Source: Anticarsia gemmatalis | Lineage: Eukaryota; Arthropoda; Insecta; Lepidoptera; Erebidae | Assembly (NCBI RefSeq): GCF_050436995.1 | Contig: NC_134767.1 | Coordinates: 8,370,001 to 8,434,000 of the forward strand | DNA length: 64,000 bases | Reading direction: 5' to 3' | Shown: positions 1 through 10,609 of the stretch, one piece after another | How the letters are laid out: every line of letters starts with the position of its first letter | Numbering within the stretch: position 1 is the first letter of the stretch | Program-made: the position numbers and the translations under genes | Notes under the pieces: model-generated | What the model was told of the DNA's origin: nothing | The model's database searches: none | What the model saw: the letters and a program-made list of their open reading frames with translations, nothing else

Positions 1-1330
1 GGTAATAAACTATCTATCTTTCATCAAAATTCGTCGAGTAGTTTTACGTAAAAGATTTACAATCATATTCGCATTTATAATAATACTAAGCTTTGCTTGC
101 AACTTTTCCTGTCTAAAAAGATTTTCTGGAAACACCTCCTATTTTTGTATCTTATTTGCTAATCTCAGTTGTGAACTATCTGTGCACCAAATTTCATCAA
201 AATCCTTTCATTAATTTTGGCGTGATTTCAACAAACACTGATAACAAACATTCGCCTTTAATTTCAAAATATTAATAGGATATCTACTTCCAAGTAAGAT
301 CCGTCTAAACTTTAGCATTTAATCTAATACTATTAGTAATATATAGTCTATTTCTAAGTAAATAAACCTATAAACTAGAGCACTTTCACTTAGCAGCAAG
401 TTAACTGTAACATAAATATCAGAACGTTATTACAGCTTTCAATGACATCACATCTCTTAACTAATGGTTAAGATACGGTTATGAGAGCACTTTGTAGTGA
501 ATATGAATTAGCTAATGTGAGATTATTTATTAATAATCTACAACGAATATGCAGTATACTGTTTTAGTAATAAACTTGGTAATCTATTTTAGTTGTATAT
601 CGTTTGTAAGTGTCTAACTGTATGACTAATCTGGGAGCTATCACATATCCCAGTTGACAACTGTTTGAAAGCCACTATACTGCACATTCTTTCTCCCTTA
701 GACTATAATGATCAACACGTTACATCAAAGCAGCAATGTATTAAATAGTGACCATCACTTTGGCGTACACTAACCGTCAACTGAGATGTATACGCGATAA
801 GCCCGCAGATTTGTTTTACCATCCTAGTAAGCTTTTAAGAGCACGATTTAATAACACATGACATCAGATATAAGTGTTTTTTAGTCTTGGAACATATAAA
901 AAATATACTCCAAAAGAGTAAAGTAATTCATCTTCACCTAACCTCTGGCCACTACCACCAAAAGCGTACAAAATCTCATTTGAAAGGGCTCAAAATCCAT
1001 ATAAAGAGAGACACTCATCAAAGCCACACAACATTGTAACACAGTGCAATAAAACGCAAGTACATTTCAGGATAAGATATTTCTATAATCACAGCATTCC
1101 ATGCTCCTTTTATTCGTACATTCGCAAAACATACAAAGTTAACCCCTTTTATTATCATGCATTCTACTTGAAATACAAGTTTTGAACCTGACTCTTATAA
1201 CTATATTTAAGTACCAAGTCATAAATTATTCCCGACTTACAATTGTCAGCTCATAAAAGTAGGAATATTCTCTACTGATCATGTTACTCGTAAACGTGAA
1301 ATTATATTGGAATGCAAATATATAATTATA
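1..1330. other. AT-rich DNA with weak Helitron-like traces
   Basis: No gene is visible. Segments around 15-95 and 170-245 contain TTTCATCAAAATTCG- and CAAATTTCATCAAAATCC-type blocks like the bodies of the Helitron-like elements, but without recognisable ends. The remainder shows nothing I can name. Confidence 0.5.
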
Positions 1331-1519
1331 CTAGCGGACCCGACAGACGTTGTCCTGTCTACACGTCAAAAAAACATTGTCCAGCGGACAAAATTGTGAA
1401 TCTAAACCATTCTCAGATCCCCTTGAACACACACAAAAAATTTCATCAAAATCGGTCCAGTCGTTTAAGAGAAGTTCAGTGACATACACACTTACAGAAG
1501 AATTATATATATAAAGATA
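1331..1519 (-). mobile_element. Helitron-like element, diverged
   Basis: CTAGCGGACCCGACAGACG opens it on the plus strand, so this is the 3' end on the minus strand. It continues through AAAATTTCATCAAAATCGG and ends in an AT-rich AATTATATATATAAAGAT block, which would be the 5' TC terminus in reverse. The layout is like the element at 42399. Confidence 0.65.
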
Positions 1520-1553
1520 TCATTCGACTATTGCAACAAGGCGTTATTACGTA

Positions 1554-1860
1554 CTAGCTTTCTGCCCGCGGCTTCGCCCGCGTGGGATTTCACCCCCTTC
1601 GGAGAGAATTCCCAAAAAATCTCATACTAAATTTCAACTTTTTACGTTCAGTAGTTTCGGCTGTGCGTTGTCCACCAGTCAGTCAGTCAGTAACGGTCTG
1701 TTACTGAATCACGCCTAAACTACTGACCCTATTTACATGAAATTTGGTATGGAGATATTTTGAGACCCGTGAAAGGACATAGGCTACTTGTTACCCATGG
1801 AAAATGACGCATTCCCATGGGAAAATTGAGGTGGCGGACGAAGTCGCAGGTAAAAGCTAG
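1554..1860. mobile_element. Pair of Helitron-like 3' ends facing outward
   Basis: At the left, CTAGCTTTCTGCCCGCGGC is a Helitron 3' end on the minus strand. At the right, GGACGAAGTCGCAGGTAAAAG followed by CTAG is one on the plus strand. The plus-strand half carries a short GTCA tract and the blocks ATCACGCCTAAACTACTGA and ATTTGGTATGGAGATAT found at 37437. Two truncated copies have become joined through their 5' sides. Confidence 0.65.
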
Positions 1861-2339
1861 TAATGTAATGTATGTACCTGTTTAAATAACTCTTTTAAAA
1901 TGAGTTTTCCACTTATGCCTCTATTTACCTTTGCGTTATCTTATTACTGGGTTGTAAAGCGGCAAATTGGCGTTAAATTCTTAGATATAACTGACAAAAA
2001 GAATATATTAAACAAGCATCTAAAATGAGATATTTATTGATATTACAACTATAAAATAAATAAGAATTTATCGTATTTTATAGACTTTTACAAGCAACTA
2101 TTCCAGAAATATAATATAATATTTTCTCGTAAATCATAAAAATACCTGTTTAATATAGGAATCGAACCCAAGATTTCTTGGACGTGTGGTTATTTATAAA
2201 CAACTTTCCTAAAGATTGAAAACAGATTTGATAAAGATACTTTTCAACAAAAAATTCAAATCCCTGAAAGTCCGATGTAATAGAGAGCGAGCCTATTACT
2301 ACGTATCGGGCACATTACCAAACAAATAATATATTTTTT

Positions 2340-2532
2340 GTACACCTCGAAGCATAAACCCTATCCCAATTTAGGAGTACACCCTTGCCCAGCAGTGGGA
2401 CAGTAATATGTTTAATTTTTTTTATTCATTTTTTTGACAATTTTTTTAATACCTTGGTGTGTTCCCTTGGGTTCGAACCGTCGATCACTAACGTTGAAGG
2501 TGCCAATTTATACAACTCTGCTATCACCGCTT
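2340..2532. mobile_element. Two pieces of SINE family B in opposite orientation
   Basis: A plus-strand tail (about 2340-2408, with CCCTTGCCCAGCAGTGGGAC) is followed by a minus-strand head (about 2452-2532, GGTTCGAACCGTCGATCAC to CTGCTATCACCGCT). A T-rich linker separates them. The arrangement could be two insertions or one rearranged copy. Confidence 0.65.
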
Positions 2533-3015
2533 GAAAAATACAATAAAAATTGCATAAAAATAACAGTGTAATGTTATTACTAAAATAAATGCATTAACAC
2601 TATAAACCAAATGTAACATTATCTGCAAGTGTGCACAGACCTTTACTCTAGAACTCATAAAAGCGACAAGAGCGGTCGTAACATTGCTTGTTTATGTGTC
2701 TGTGTGTTTGTCTGTTTGACTGCTTGTCTTTTATTACTTTAGTATGCGAATAAATGCAGATTATACCAAATTGAGCTTGTAATTGCAAGGGTCTTTGTTT
2801 AAATGTGTTATAATTTAAGGTAATGAGCATTAATTTTGCTTTCTGCGTAAGTGGTTTTCGAACCAAGGCAATATTGACTAAGACTTTCTAAAAATAATTG
2901 ATCATATTAAGGCCTATCCACTTTCCTGCTCCAGTAGATTACCTTTTGAGTTAGACAATTGTGGATTTAGACTATTATTATGTCTTTTAACACTGAAGGA
3001 TGTCATCGTTACAAG

Positions 3016-3105
3016 TCCGCACTTCGCCAGCGTGGTAGACTAAAGACCTAACCTTAAGTCAAGAGGAGATTCTTGCCCAGCAGTGGGACAATAATCGGTA
3101 ACATT
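3016..3105 (+). mobile_element. SINE family B, 3' fragment
   Basis: AAGTCCGCACTTCGCCAGCG and TTCTTGCCCAGCAGTGGGAC mark the plus-strand tail of the family. The head is absent and the middle is diverged. Confidence 0.7.
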
Positions 3106-3324
3106 TATTTGTAATCATTAGCTTGTTATAAAATTTCAGTTGTGCTATCCTCATCTATGCTGTCTTTTTTCATAATTATCCTCTAAAACGATGTTTTTCA
3201 AGGAGGTGCAGAACATGATACTGGTACAAATACATGAATGTCTACAGGACCATAGCAAATGGCGTTCTTTTCTACCTACACAACACAGACTAAGTTGTGA
3301 TCTCATACACATAATAAATAAAAA

Positions 3325-3450
3325 AATTAGCCCACTACTGTCCCACTGCAGGGCAAGGGTCTCCTCCCAAACGAGGGAGAGGGGTTAGGCCGTGAGTCCA
3401 CAACGCTGGCCAAGTGCGGGTTGGGGACTTTGCATGCCCTTAATAAATGT
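3325..3450 (-). mobile_element. tRNA-headed SINE, family B, 3' fragment
   Basis: AGCCCACTACTGTCCCACTGC, AGGGTCTCCTCCCAAACGAGG and CCAACGCTGGCCAAGTGCGG give the tail and middle in minus orientation, ending at CATGCCCTTAATAAATG. The head is missing. Confidence 0.8.
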
Positions 3451-3459
3451 ATTATTGAT

Positions 3460-4974
3460 TCATACACATATCTTTTGTAAAATCTCTCCAAAATTTGCTA
3501 AAATTGTTTCTAAAGTCCAATGTTCTTGAACGTGTAATAAGATTGAACACTTATCCAATTCAGTTTGGTGCAGGCCACGTGCCACACGTGAGACAGTTAC
3601 GGGCGCGTCCGGGAGTGTAACATTATGCAATACGCTGCGAAACGTGACTGTCTCACGTGGACCCCACCTGCTATAGGGGGATATCTTCATTCTTTGAAAG
3701 ATGGAAGAAAGTATTGTATCTATGTAAAATATTCTTTAGGTTTTCTGCGTGATTATTTCCTAGCTTGATGAAGGCTCTTCTGAATTTTAAGTTACAGTTT
3801 CAAGTCAAGAACTAAGTTACAATTTACTCTTACCTTCCTAATCATTCCTACTGCCCAAAAAGTATAATTTAATAAAGGCATTTACTAAAATGCAAATGAA
3901 AAATACAAAAAACTATGTACTACTACTTTTTTCTGTGACGCCTTTTTAATGCGCAATTAATTAATGTGTGATTAACTATTTAATTAACTACTATTGTTGA
4001 CTGCTAGTTTTACCAAGACTTAAACAAGGAAGAGAAGAAATCTTCTGATGTTAAAACTCATTTAAGCTAACATAATGCAAAATGTCTTATTACTTCTCCG
4101 AACTCGTGATTTAAGAATACAAAACAATCTCCAAGCAAAATATCTTCATATCACCACGCAAACACATAAAGAATGCCTACACAAGTAAATTCGAAATATT
4201 CAGCCATAATCGTTGTTCCTCATACCTTCCATAACTTTGAAGATATGTGCTAATGAACTATAGACAGGTAACGACGACATAATTGTATCTAATGACTTCA
4301 TTAAGAATGAAACGAGAAGGTTTTCTGTGAAACTGCTTTGTATAAATCGTTCCGGGTTTTAATCCTGGGTTGCTAATTAAATTTTAGGTTTTTTGTTAAA
4401 GTATTCGTGCAAGTTTGAACATAATTTTATATTATGCCTAATAGATAGTATAGTGTACCAAACATTCTATATTTTATTGTATATGCTGAAGTCTGCACGT
4501 TAGTCTGTCTGTTTTCCTTTCACTAAATAATTTCATATAAATAGTTGAAGACCAGTCAAATGTAAGCAACTTTGTTTTGAACTTTGACTTTATTTTATTA
4601 AGAAAATAATGTTATGTACTTTAGGGTTGTGGTAGATGTCATCCATCTACAATAAAACCATTTTCATAAATATGTCAACCTCTTGAATCCCAATAGATTA
4701 CACCTAAATCAAACCTTCGCCTAATTAATACACTATCTTAATACTCTCTTACCCATGGGAACTTACTTTGCTAATTTGTATGAAACCATGGTTATAAATA
4801 TTAATATTAATAAAATGGAGACCAAATGTAAAAGCAATTAGACTATACAGCCTACTTAGCTGAGTAAAAATCTTTGTTCCTTTTTCACGTGAATACAGCA
4901 GCACCAATTTCTATAAAACTCGAGGGGAATACTCATAAGGCTGATGAAGGCTAAAAATTATTATTGTACTATAC
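3460..4974. other. No recognised feature
   Basis: A minus-strand frame of 76 codons (3460-3690) contains an inverted pair ACACGTGAGACAGT and ACTGTCTCACGTGG (about 3585 and 3650). It resembles no family I know. The rest is AT-rich with no structure that I can see. Confidence 0.4.
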
Positions 4975-5700
4975 AGTCATAATTTGAAAGTTAGAGGTGC
5001 GATTTCCAATCAGCCAAATTCATCAGCGCCTCTAGCGGGCACCATGGGAACTATTTGTGCAGTACATTTTAAATGTCAAAATCTCGTTACTCGAAAGTAC
5101 GGACTATAGGGAATCGCGACTACAGATCTTGTTTCTTGGCAATTATATCACTTGAACATGCAACAAAGTAACACATTGTTTCAAAGATCTCAATCCCCCT
5201 GTATACCAGAGGAATAAATCTCGAGAGTTGTGACACAAACGGTAGATAATTTGATATAGGCGGCTGCATATAATAGTAGCTATTGTCGCTGTTAGAATGA
5301 GACAGGTGTCTGTGTGAGGGAGAAGACATGATGTGATATGGGCGGGTTTTCTTAAACGTTACATAGTATGGATTGTGTTTGTGTTACTACTGGATAAAGG
5401 TATTAACTCTTTAACAGAGATTTTGTAGAAAGGTTCAAGTATCTGTGATGACAGTATGAATGGCTATCAATACCGCGATTCTCTACCACTACTGTCGAAA
5501 CCGGCATACTGTCGAAATTACATGTTTAGAGATTTAGAAATTACAGACAGACTCTCTACAATAGGAGCTATTGAGTATCGAGAGATTGACATTTAAAATG
5601 TACTGCAAAAAAATTCTACGACGCCCGCTAGAGGTGCTGATCAGATTTTAATGCAAATTTTTTCGATAGCTATCCGGGCTACAGATGCCTTAAACTATTT
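4975..5700. mobile_element. Two inverted copies of repeat X
   Basis: A plus-strand copy (about 4975-5130) and a minus-strand copy (about 5460-5700) share GCGCCTCTAGCGGGC, ACATTTTAAATGTC and CTCGATACTCAATAG-type blocks. Both have a GGAATCGCGACTAC / GAATCGCGGTATTG-like end. The intervening 330 bp is unrecognised. The copies show what repeat X looked like before the gypsy insertion at 29.5 kb. Confidence 0.65.
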
Positions 5701-6180
5701 TTATACTATGTTGTGGAAGAGACATATTACATAGTATTTCAATTCACGGAAAGCCTAAGAGCAAAACTGCTACTTTACCTTCTAGTCTCTTCAAGAACTG
5801 AAGCCAGATAGCCACCTGTCCCGGCCACCATCGTTGTCCACTTATATAATAACATACTACTACATAGTATTATAGATAATAATCACTTACAACGCTATCA
5901 GCAGCTTATCTGAGTATTAACTTTCATTGACATTACTCGTTTCCGCTGTTAGCTACACTTTAACGTTCGGTATATTAATAGGAATGGAGAAAGGAGTTTA
6001 TCTGTAGCTTGTGCACGCGACTTCGTCTACGTGGTAAGATTTCATAGATATATAATATCACGCCTGTTATTTCCGAAGGTACAGAAAATTTTAGCCCCGT
6101 GTAATAGAAGGCAAAAATATTGTCTTTACCAGTGCATTACCATATCCCGGATTACGATTGAGAAATATTATTTACCTAAA

Positions 6181-6360
6181 CTAGCAGCCCACCCCGGTTT
6201 CTCGGTTTTTAAGTTGTGTTAGAAACCAAACCTTTACAATTTTTACAAATAAACCATCATCTTAAATCACTCTAACTAAAAAAACGCATCAAAATCCGTT
6301 ACGTAATTTTAAAGATCTAAACAAACCCATAGATAGATAACGGAAAGCGACTTTTTATTA
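6181..6360 (-). mobile_element. Helitron-like element, fourth family
   Basis: CTAGCAGCCCACCCCGGTT is the 3' end on the minus strand; ATCAAAATCCGTTACGTAATTTT and CGGAAAGCGACTTT are the diagnostic body and 5' blocks, matching 40840-41045 in reverse. Confidence 0.58.
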
Positions 6361-6381
6361 AGTAGTTATTAGAAAAAGACA

Positions 6382-6785
6382 AACAGAATTTGCCCGACCT
6401 GGCTATCGAACCAAGGACTTCATGGTCAGCAGCCAGTAACACTACCACACTACAAAGACCCCTTAACAGTATTCAATACATGCGAAAATGTAGACAATGA
6501 CTTCGAACTTGAGACTTCATGTTCAGCAGTCAGTGACACTACCGACCACACTACAAACATATACTAATACTTTAGTATATTCCTTAACACTAACTACTCA
6601 ATACATGCGAAACTGTAGACACTGAAGTAGCGATTTTACGCTACTGGCATTACCCGGCCTGGAGAACGAACCCAGGGCTTCATGATAAACAGACGACGAT
6701 AGCACTACCACACCACAACCACAGACAACTTTAGTATGTAAACTTCTTAACAGTACTCAATACATACGAGACTGTAGACATAGTA
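6382..6785 (-). repeat. Degenerate tandem array of tRNA-like SINE heads
   Basis: Three units, each with a minus-strand tRNA-like block (GACTTCATG-TCAGCAG, then CACTACCAC) followed by CTTAACA..CTCAATACATRCGA and CTGTAGACA. The CAATACAT landmark falls near 6474, 6599 and 6759, so spacing is about 125 and 160 bp. A piece of the middle unit (TGAAGTAGCGATTTTACG) recurs at 6940. Unequal exchange or slippage within a SINE is the likely cause. Confidence 0.6.
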
Positions 6786-7409
6786 AAATTAAAATAATGT
6801 TTATTTACCAGGCACATTCCAATTTTTAAAAACTATGCTAAACTAAAGTTAAAATTTTCTATTTATAATAATATTTCTAGTGACTCTTCCACTAGGCTGA
6901 GCCTGTCTTAGAACAGTCTATTAGTAGCAGTATCCACCTGAAGTAGCGATTTTACGCCACTGGCATTGACGGGGCTATTACCCTCTCGTACATAGCACCT
7001 AAACCATACAATTAAACACCATTATCCGGATAATATCAGCAACTCGGTAACACTATAATCTGCGGCATAACGACCCTAATACAAAGCCTTCGCAGGCTCT
7101 ATTTCACACTTTCACTGGTGCAAATATTATGGACTACGTTTCCTAGAAAGTCAAGTAGAAGAAATTATACAGACTTTTGAAGGCAGGTTTGGAGCTGTGG
7201 TTAATGTGAGCTTGTTACAGTAACTACTGCGTTGTAGTAGGTTTGAATCCAGAAACTATATTTGTTTGGCAAGTATCTGTAAATGTAGAAGTAGATAGAG
7301 TTGATCTGATTTCTATAGTACAAACTATACTTAATTTCAATTTGTATAAGAAATAATTATCACTTGTTTGTAAAAAAAGTTCAAAAGTTCTTTAACACAT
7401 TTCTTGAGG

Positions 7410-7515
7410 GCATACGAAGTCTCTAAACCGCCACTTGACCGACATGTTGCACTCAAGGCCTAACTATTCCCTCGTTCAGGAGGAGAAACTTGCCCAGCAG
7501 TGAGACAGTTATGGA
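7410..7515 (+). mobile_element. SINE family B, 3' fragment
   Basis: GGGCATACGAAGTC, ACTCAAGGCCTAACTATTCC and ACTTGCCCAGCAGTGAGAC follow the plus-strand order of the family's middle and tail. Confidence 0.65.
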
Positions 7516-7519
7516 TTAA

Positions 7520-8109
7520 CAAAGAAATATTACCAATAAATAAAAATTATGATATAACATAAGATTCTGTTTTTATATGTTTTATAGAAAGCAGACATCT
7601 AAATCTTTAAAATAAATTATTAGACGCTCGTAAGACCGGTACACACTTAGTTGGAAAATCGATTCGTTATACCGGGGAGCGCTAATTAAAGCACCCATAA
7701 TGCCCGAGGCTTTACCTTGCTCGAGTTACTTTCTTTATAGAAATACATAAAATACATTAACTGAGTGTTTCAAATACATGAAATGTGTTTGTTTTTTTGG
7801 GCTTTTAAATAGGGGTAAGGTGTGCAACTCTATACTGATTAAAAGATTTGAAACAGTAATAAAAAACCTTATAAAAATCCGATTTCAAAACATTTTTCTG
7901 TTTCGGCCGAAGACTATAAGACTACTAATTATATTATAAGCAAGGCGAAACAAACATAACTATTGCATCAATGTTTAAAATATAAAGCATTTTAAACAAT
8001 ATTTTTAAAACTTCTCATCTCACCTGAACCACATGCGAAAGCAACACCTTATAAACAAAAAAGACATAAAAATCAAACCACCCATACAAAAAGAAAGACT
8101 AAAAAAATA
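7520..8109. other. No recognised feature
   Basis: AT-rich DNA between a SINE fragment and the hairpin element at 8110. I see no frame, repeat or RNA. Confidence 0.5.
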
Positions 8110-8253
8110 GGGTCATTCCCTGAGTACCCAGATCCTCGAGGCCCCCGTCCCGGAGTACCCTGATTTATTTTTATCTTAACAAACTATTTTCAAAATAAAT
8201 CGGGGCCCTCCGGGTCGGGGGCTTCGAGGATCTGGGTACTCAGGGAATAACCC
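8110..8253. mobile_element. Hairpin MITE-like element, 144 bp
   Basis: The outer 60 bp on each side are near-perfect inverted copies: GGGTCATTCCCTGAGTACCC at the left pairs with GGGTACTCAGGGAATAACCC at the right. Both continue through an ATCCTCG and a GC-rich CCCCCG segment. Only about 20 bp of AT-rich loop remains. No frame and no clear target duplication beyond flanking A-runs. The GC-rich arms stand out from the AT-rich surroundings. Confidence 0.75.
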
Positions 8254-9380
8254 AAAAAATCAGGTGATTTGAGAACCTCCCTCCTTTTTTAAAGTCGATT
8301 AAAAATACAATTGCTTCAAGCCACATAGTAACAAAACAATATTTACTAACAAGTGTCAGTGTTAGTCCCACGGTTTCTCATTACACAGATAACGATGCCC
8401 TTGAGTTACTAACTAGTGACAAGTAAGCTATATTGTCAACTTTGTTAGTAACTTTGTGTAAGTGTTAGGTAATCTGTACTTTTAATTAAGAATTTACAGG
8501 GCCTTATGTTGAAACCATAAGTTAACTCTTGTTTAGAATGCAGCAGTTGGTGAACGACCAGGGTTGGCAACCTTTTCTCCTGTGCATGCATTCGAAGGGT
8601 CTTCATCCCCATACCTTACATTAAGGTTGAACAGCCTTAAGCCGGGACATGCTATAGATAGGTAACAGCCTAGTGATGTTGATGATGAGCACCTCCATGT
8701 TTCAGAAAACATGTAAAATGGTAGTCTCGATGGCTTACAATTGAGAATACAGTTGGTAAGCAATAACAAAAGGCCTTCCAGGAGCCTTGAAGATATTGAC
8801 ACTAGTTTGACGACTAAAAAACTGACTTTACTTGAATAAAAATATAACTTTTGAACTTGGAAGGATCTGCCAATCGATTTTTATGGCTTTATTTTAAGTA
8901 GGCTTGCAATAAAAGCTGAGTATCGAAGTTTAAGACGTCTATCACATATCTATTTTGTGACTTCATTCCCTAATTTAACATCCTTGCGCTTTCTCTTCTT
9001 TTCTTTTTTCTTTATCAACATTATATTTTTTACCAAACCACCATGGATCCCTAAAAACCCTGTCAGCCACTAAGAAAATACCGTAAGTAACGAGTAACTT
9101 AAGCCTTCGCTTGTGGTCAGCGTTGCCGGGATTCGCGGTTTGCGAACATGCTCTCAACATAACACCATACACGACACCATACGCATAATATACATAATAT
9201 ATAATACCATAGCGTTTTGGTATTTTTACATCGTTGAGGATAATGTGACAGAATTGCACACTGCCTTTTGTTAAGGCGTAACTTTTTAAACAGAAAACGC
9301 TTTGGAGCTGAGGAATCGGCAAAACATTTTGCTTTTACAATAATAATGGCTAGTTATACCACTCCTGAATAAGTAATATT
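8254..9380. other. Unrecognised DNA with one 115-codon frame
   Basis: The region near 8530-8815 ends in GCCTTGAAGATATTGACACTAG, which resembles the 3' body of the 5S-SINE family 1 and may be a related repeat. A minus-strand frame of 115 codons at 8975-9322 is the longest outside the retroelements. It has a hydrophobic tyrosine-rich middle and a lysine-rich end. I do not recognise it and think it more likely repeat-derived than a gene. Confidence 0.35.
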
Positions 9381-9480
9381 GTCTCCGTAGCGCAGTGGTA
9401 AAGGTTGTACTTTGTGTCTGTTGTTACTATGTTTGTAAAAGTTCCCGCGACACAAGAGCAATTCTTAGTACGAGAGTCTC
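9381..9480 (+). mobile_element. tRNA-headed SINE, family A, internally deleted
   Basis: GTCTCCGTAGCGCAGTGG keeps the head, then the sequence jumps to TACTTTGTGTCTGTTG and the tail GCGACACAAGAGCAATTC. The B box and half of the body are missing. Confidence 0.75.
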
Positions 9481-9984
9481 TAATGGAGGTTTAACCGAAA
9501 CATACCTCGTACGTTTATGCTATAAAAACTATTGGAAGGTGTGTATGGTTAATGGAAAATAGGCGTGATTATATAAGCACGTAATATAAAAAAAAAGAAA
9601 ATCTAACCACGAAACGACTGTAAAAACAACATTTTATTTCATAAACTGAAATTACCAAATATTGCTTAACATCTTACCCATTGACTGACATAACAAAACG
9701 AACCAATTACTCAATAAACTGAAAAACTCTCCATTTCATTACTACACATAATAACTATTTACCTTTCATACTACCGACACGGTCATCACGATTATCATAC
9801 AAATAATAAGAATTACTGAAACTGTTATGAAATATTCATGAATGCTGAAATAGTGCACTTTCGTTTTCATTTTTTGTATGTTTGTATGTATGATTGTGTA
9901 TGCAAAAGTATTCTTTGAATTAATCCAGGTTATAAGTGTACCAAAATTCTTGAATGTCCTTCCTGTAGTTTTTTCGTAAAATAA

Positions 9985-10121
9985 TCTATTCTAATATTAT
10001 AAAGCTGAAGAGTTTCTTTGTTTGTTTAAACGCGCTAATCTTAGGAACTACTGGTTCGAATTTAATAATTATTGTGTTGAATAGAGCATTTATCGAGGAA
10101 GGCTTTAGGCTATATAGCTAG
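9985..10121 (+). mobile_element. Helitron-like element, internally deleted
   Basis: It starts TCTATTCTAATATTATAAAG and contains GCTGAAGAGTTT, AAACGCGCTAATCTTAGG and TTATCGAGGAAGG. It then jumps from GGCTATATA straight to the terminal GCTAG. The middle third found in full copies is missing, including the 3' hairpin. Confidence 0.75.
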
Positions 10122-10403
10122 TAATAAATAAACGTACATCAGATTAAGTTACAATGAATATGTATATATCTGAAAACCATGCTATGAAATCTTATTAAAT
10201 AAAAATGTCTATCGATTTTCAAAAAAACATATTATCTATTTATTTTAGTAACAAAATATGATATACCTAACAGTTCTTATATTGCTTATATAATAACAAT
10301 AAAACATAAACCAATAAAAATAATGGAATTTCACATATAAAAGTAATTTTACTATCAATAACCTATGCCTACGCACCTGGGTTTTATCGCCAATATTTAT
10401 TTA

Positions 10404-10604
10404 CTAGCTGACCCGCGCAACTTCGCTTGCGTCACATAAGAGAATCATCATTTTCCCCGTTTTTGAAACATTTTTCACCGGTACTCTGCTCCTATTGGTC
10501 GTATCGTGATGATATATAGCCATAATCGGACCAGTAGTTCCTGACATTAGCGCGTTCAAACAAACAAACAAACAAACTCTTCAGCTTTATTATATTAGTA
10601 TAGA
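10404..10604 (-). mobile_element. Helitron-like element (Lep1-like)
   Basis: On the minus strand it runs from TCTATACTAATATAATAAAG through a (GTTT)n tract to a 3' hairpin (CGCAAGCGAAGTTGCG) and the terminal CTAG. A TC start, CTRR end, 3' stem-loop and absence of inverted repeats define Helitrons. Association with a short microsatellite is characteristic of lepidopteran Lep1/MINE elements. Confidence 0.85.
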
Positions 10605-10609
10605 TAAGA

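Noticed and set aside
3460..3690. 76-codon minus-strand frame that looks superficially protein-like
   Set aside because: There is no recognisable domain, and it contains an inverted repeat of ACACGTGAGACAGT, so a repeat origin is more likely than an exon.
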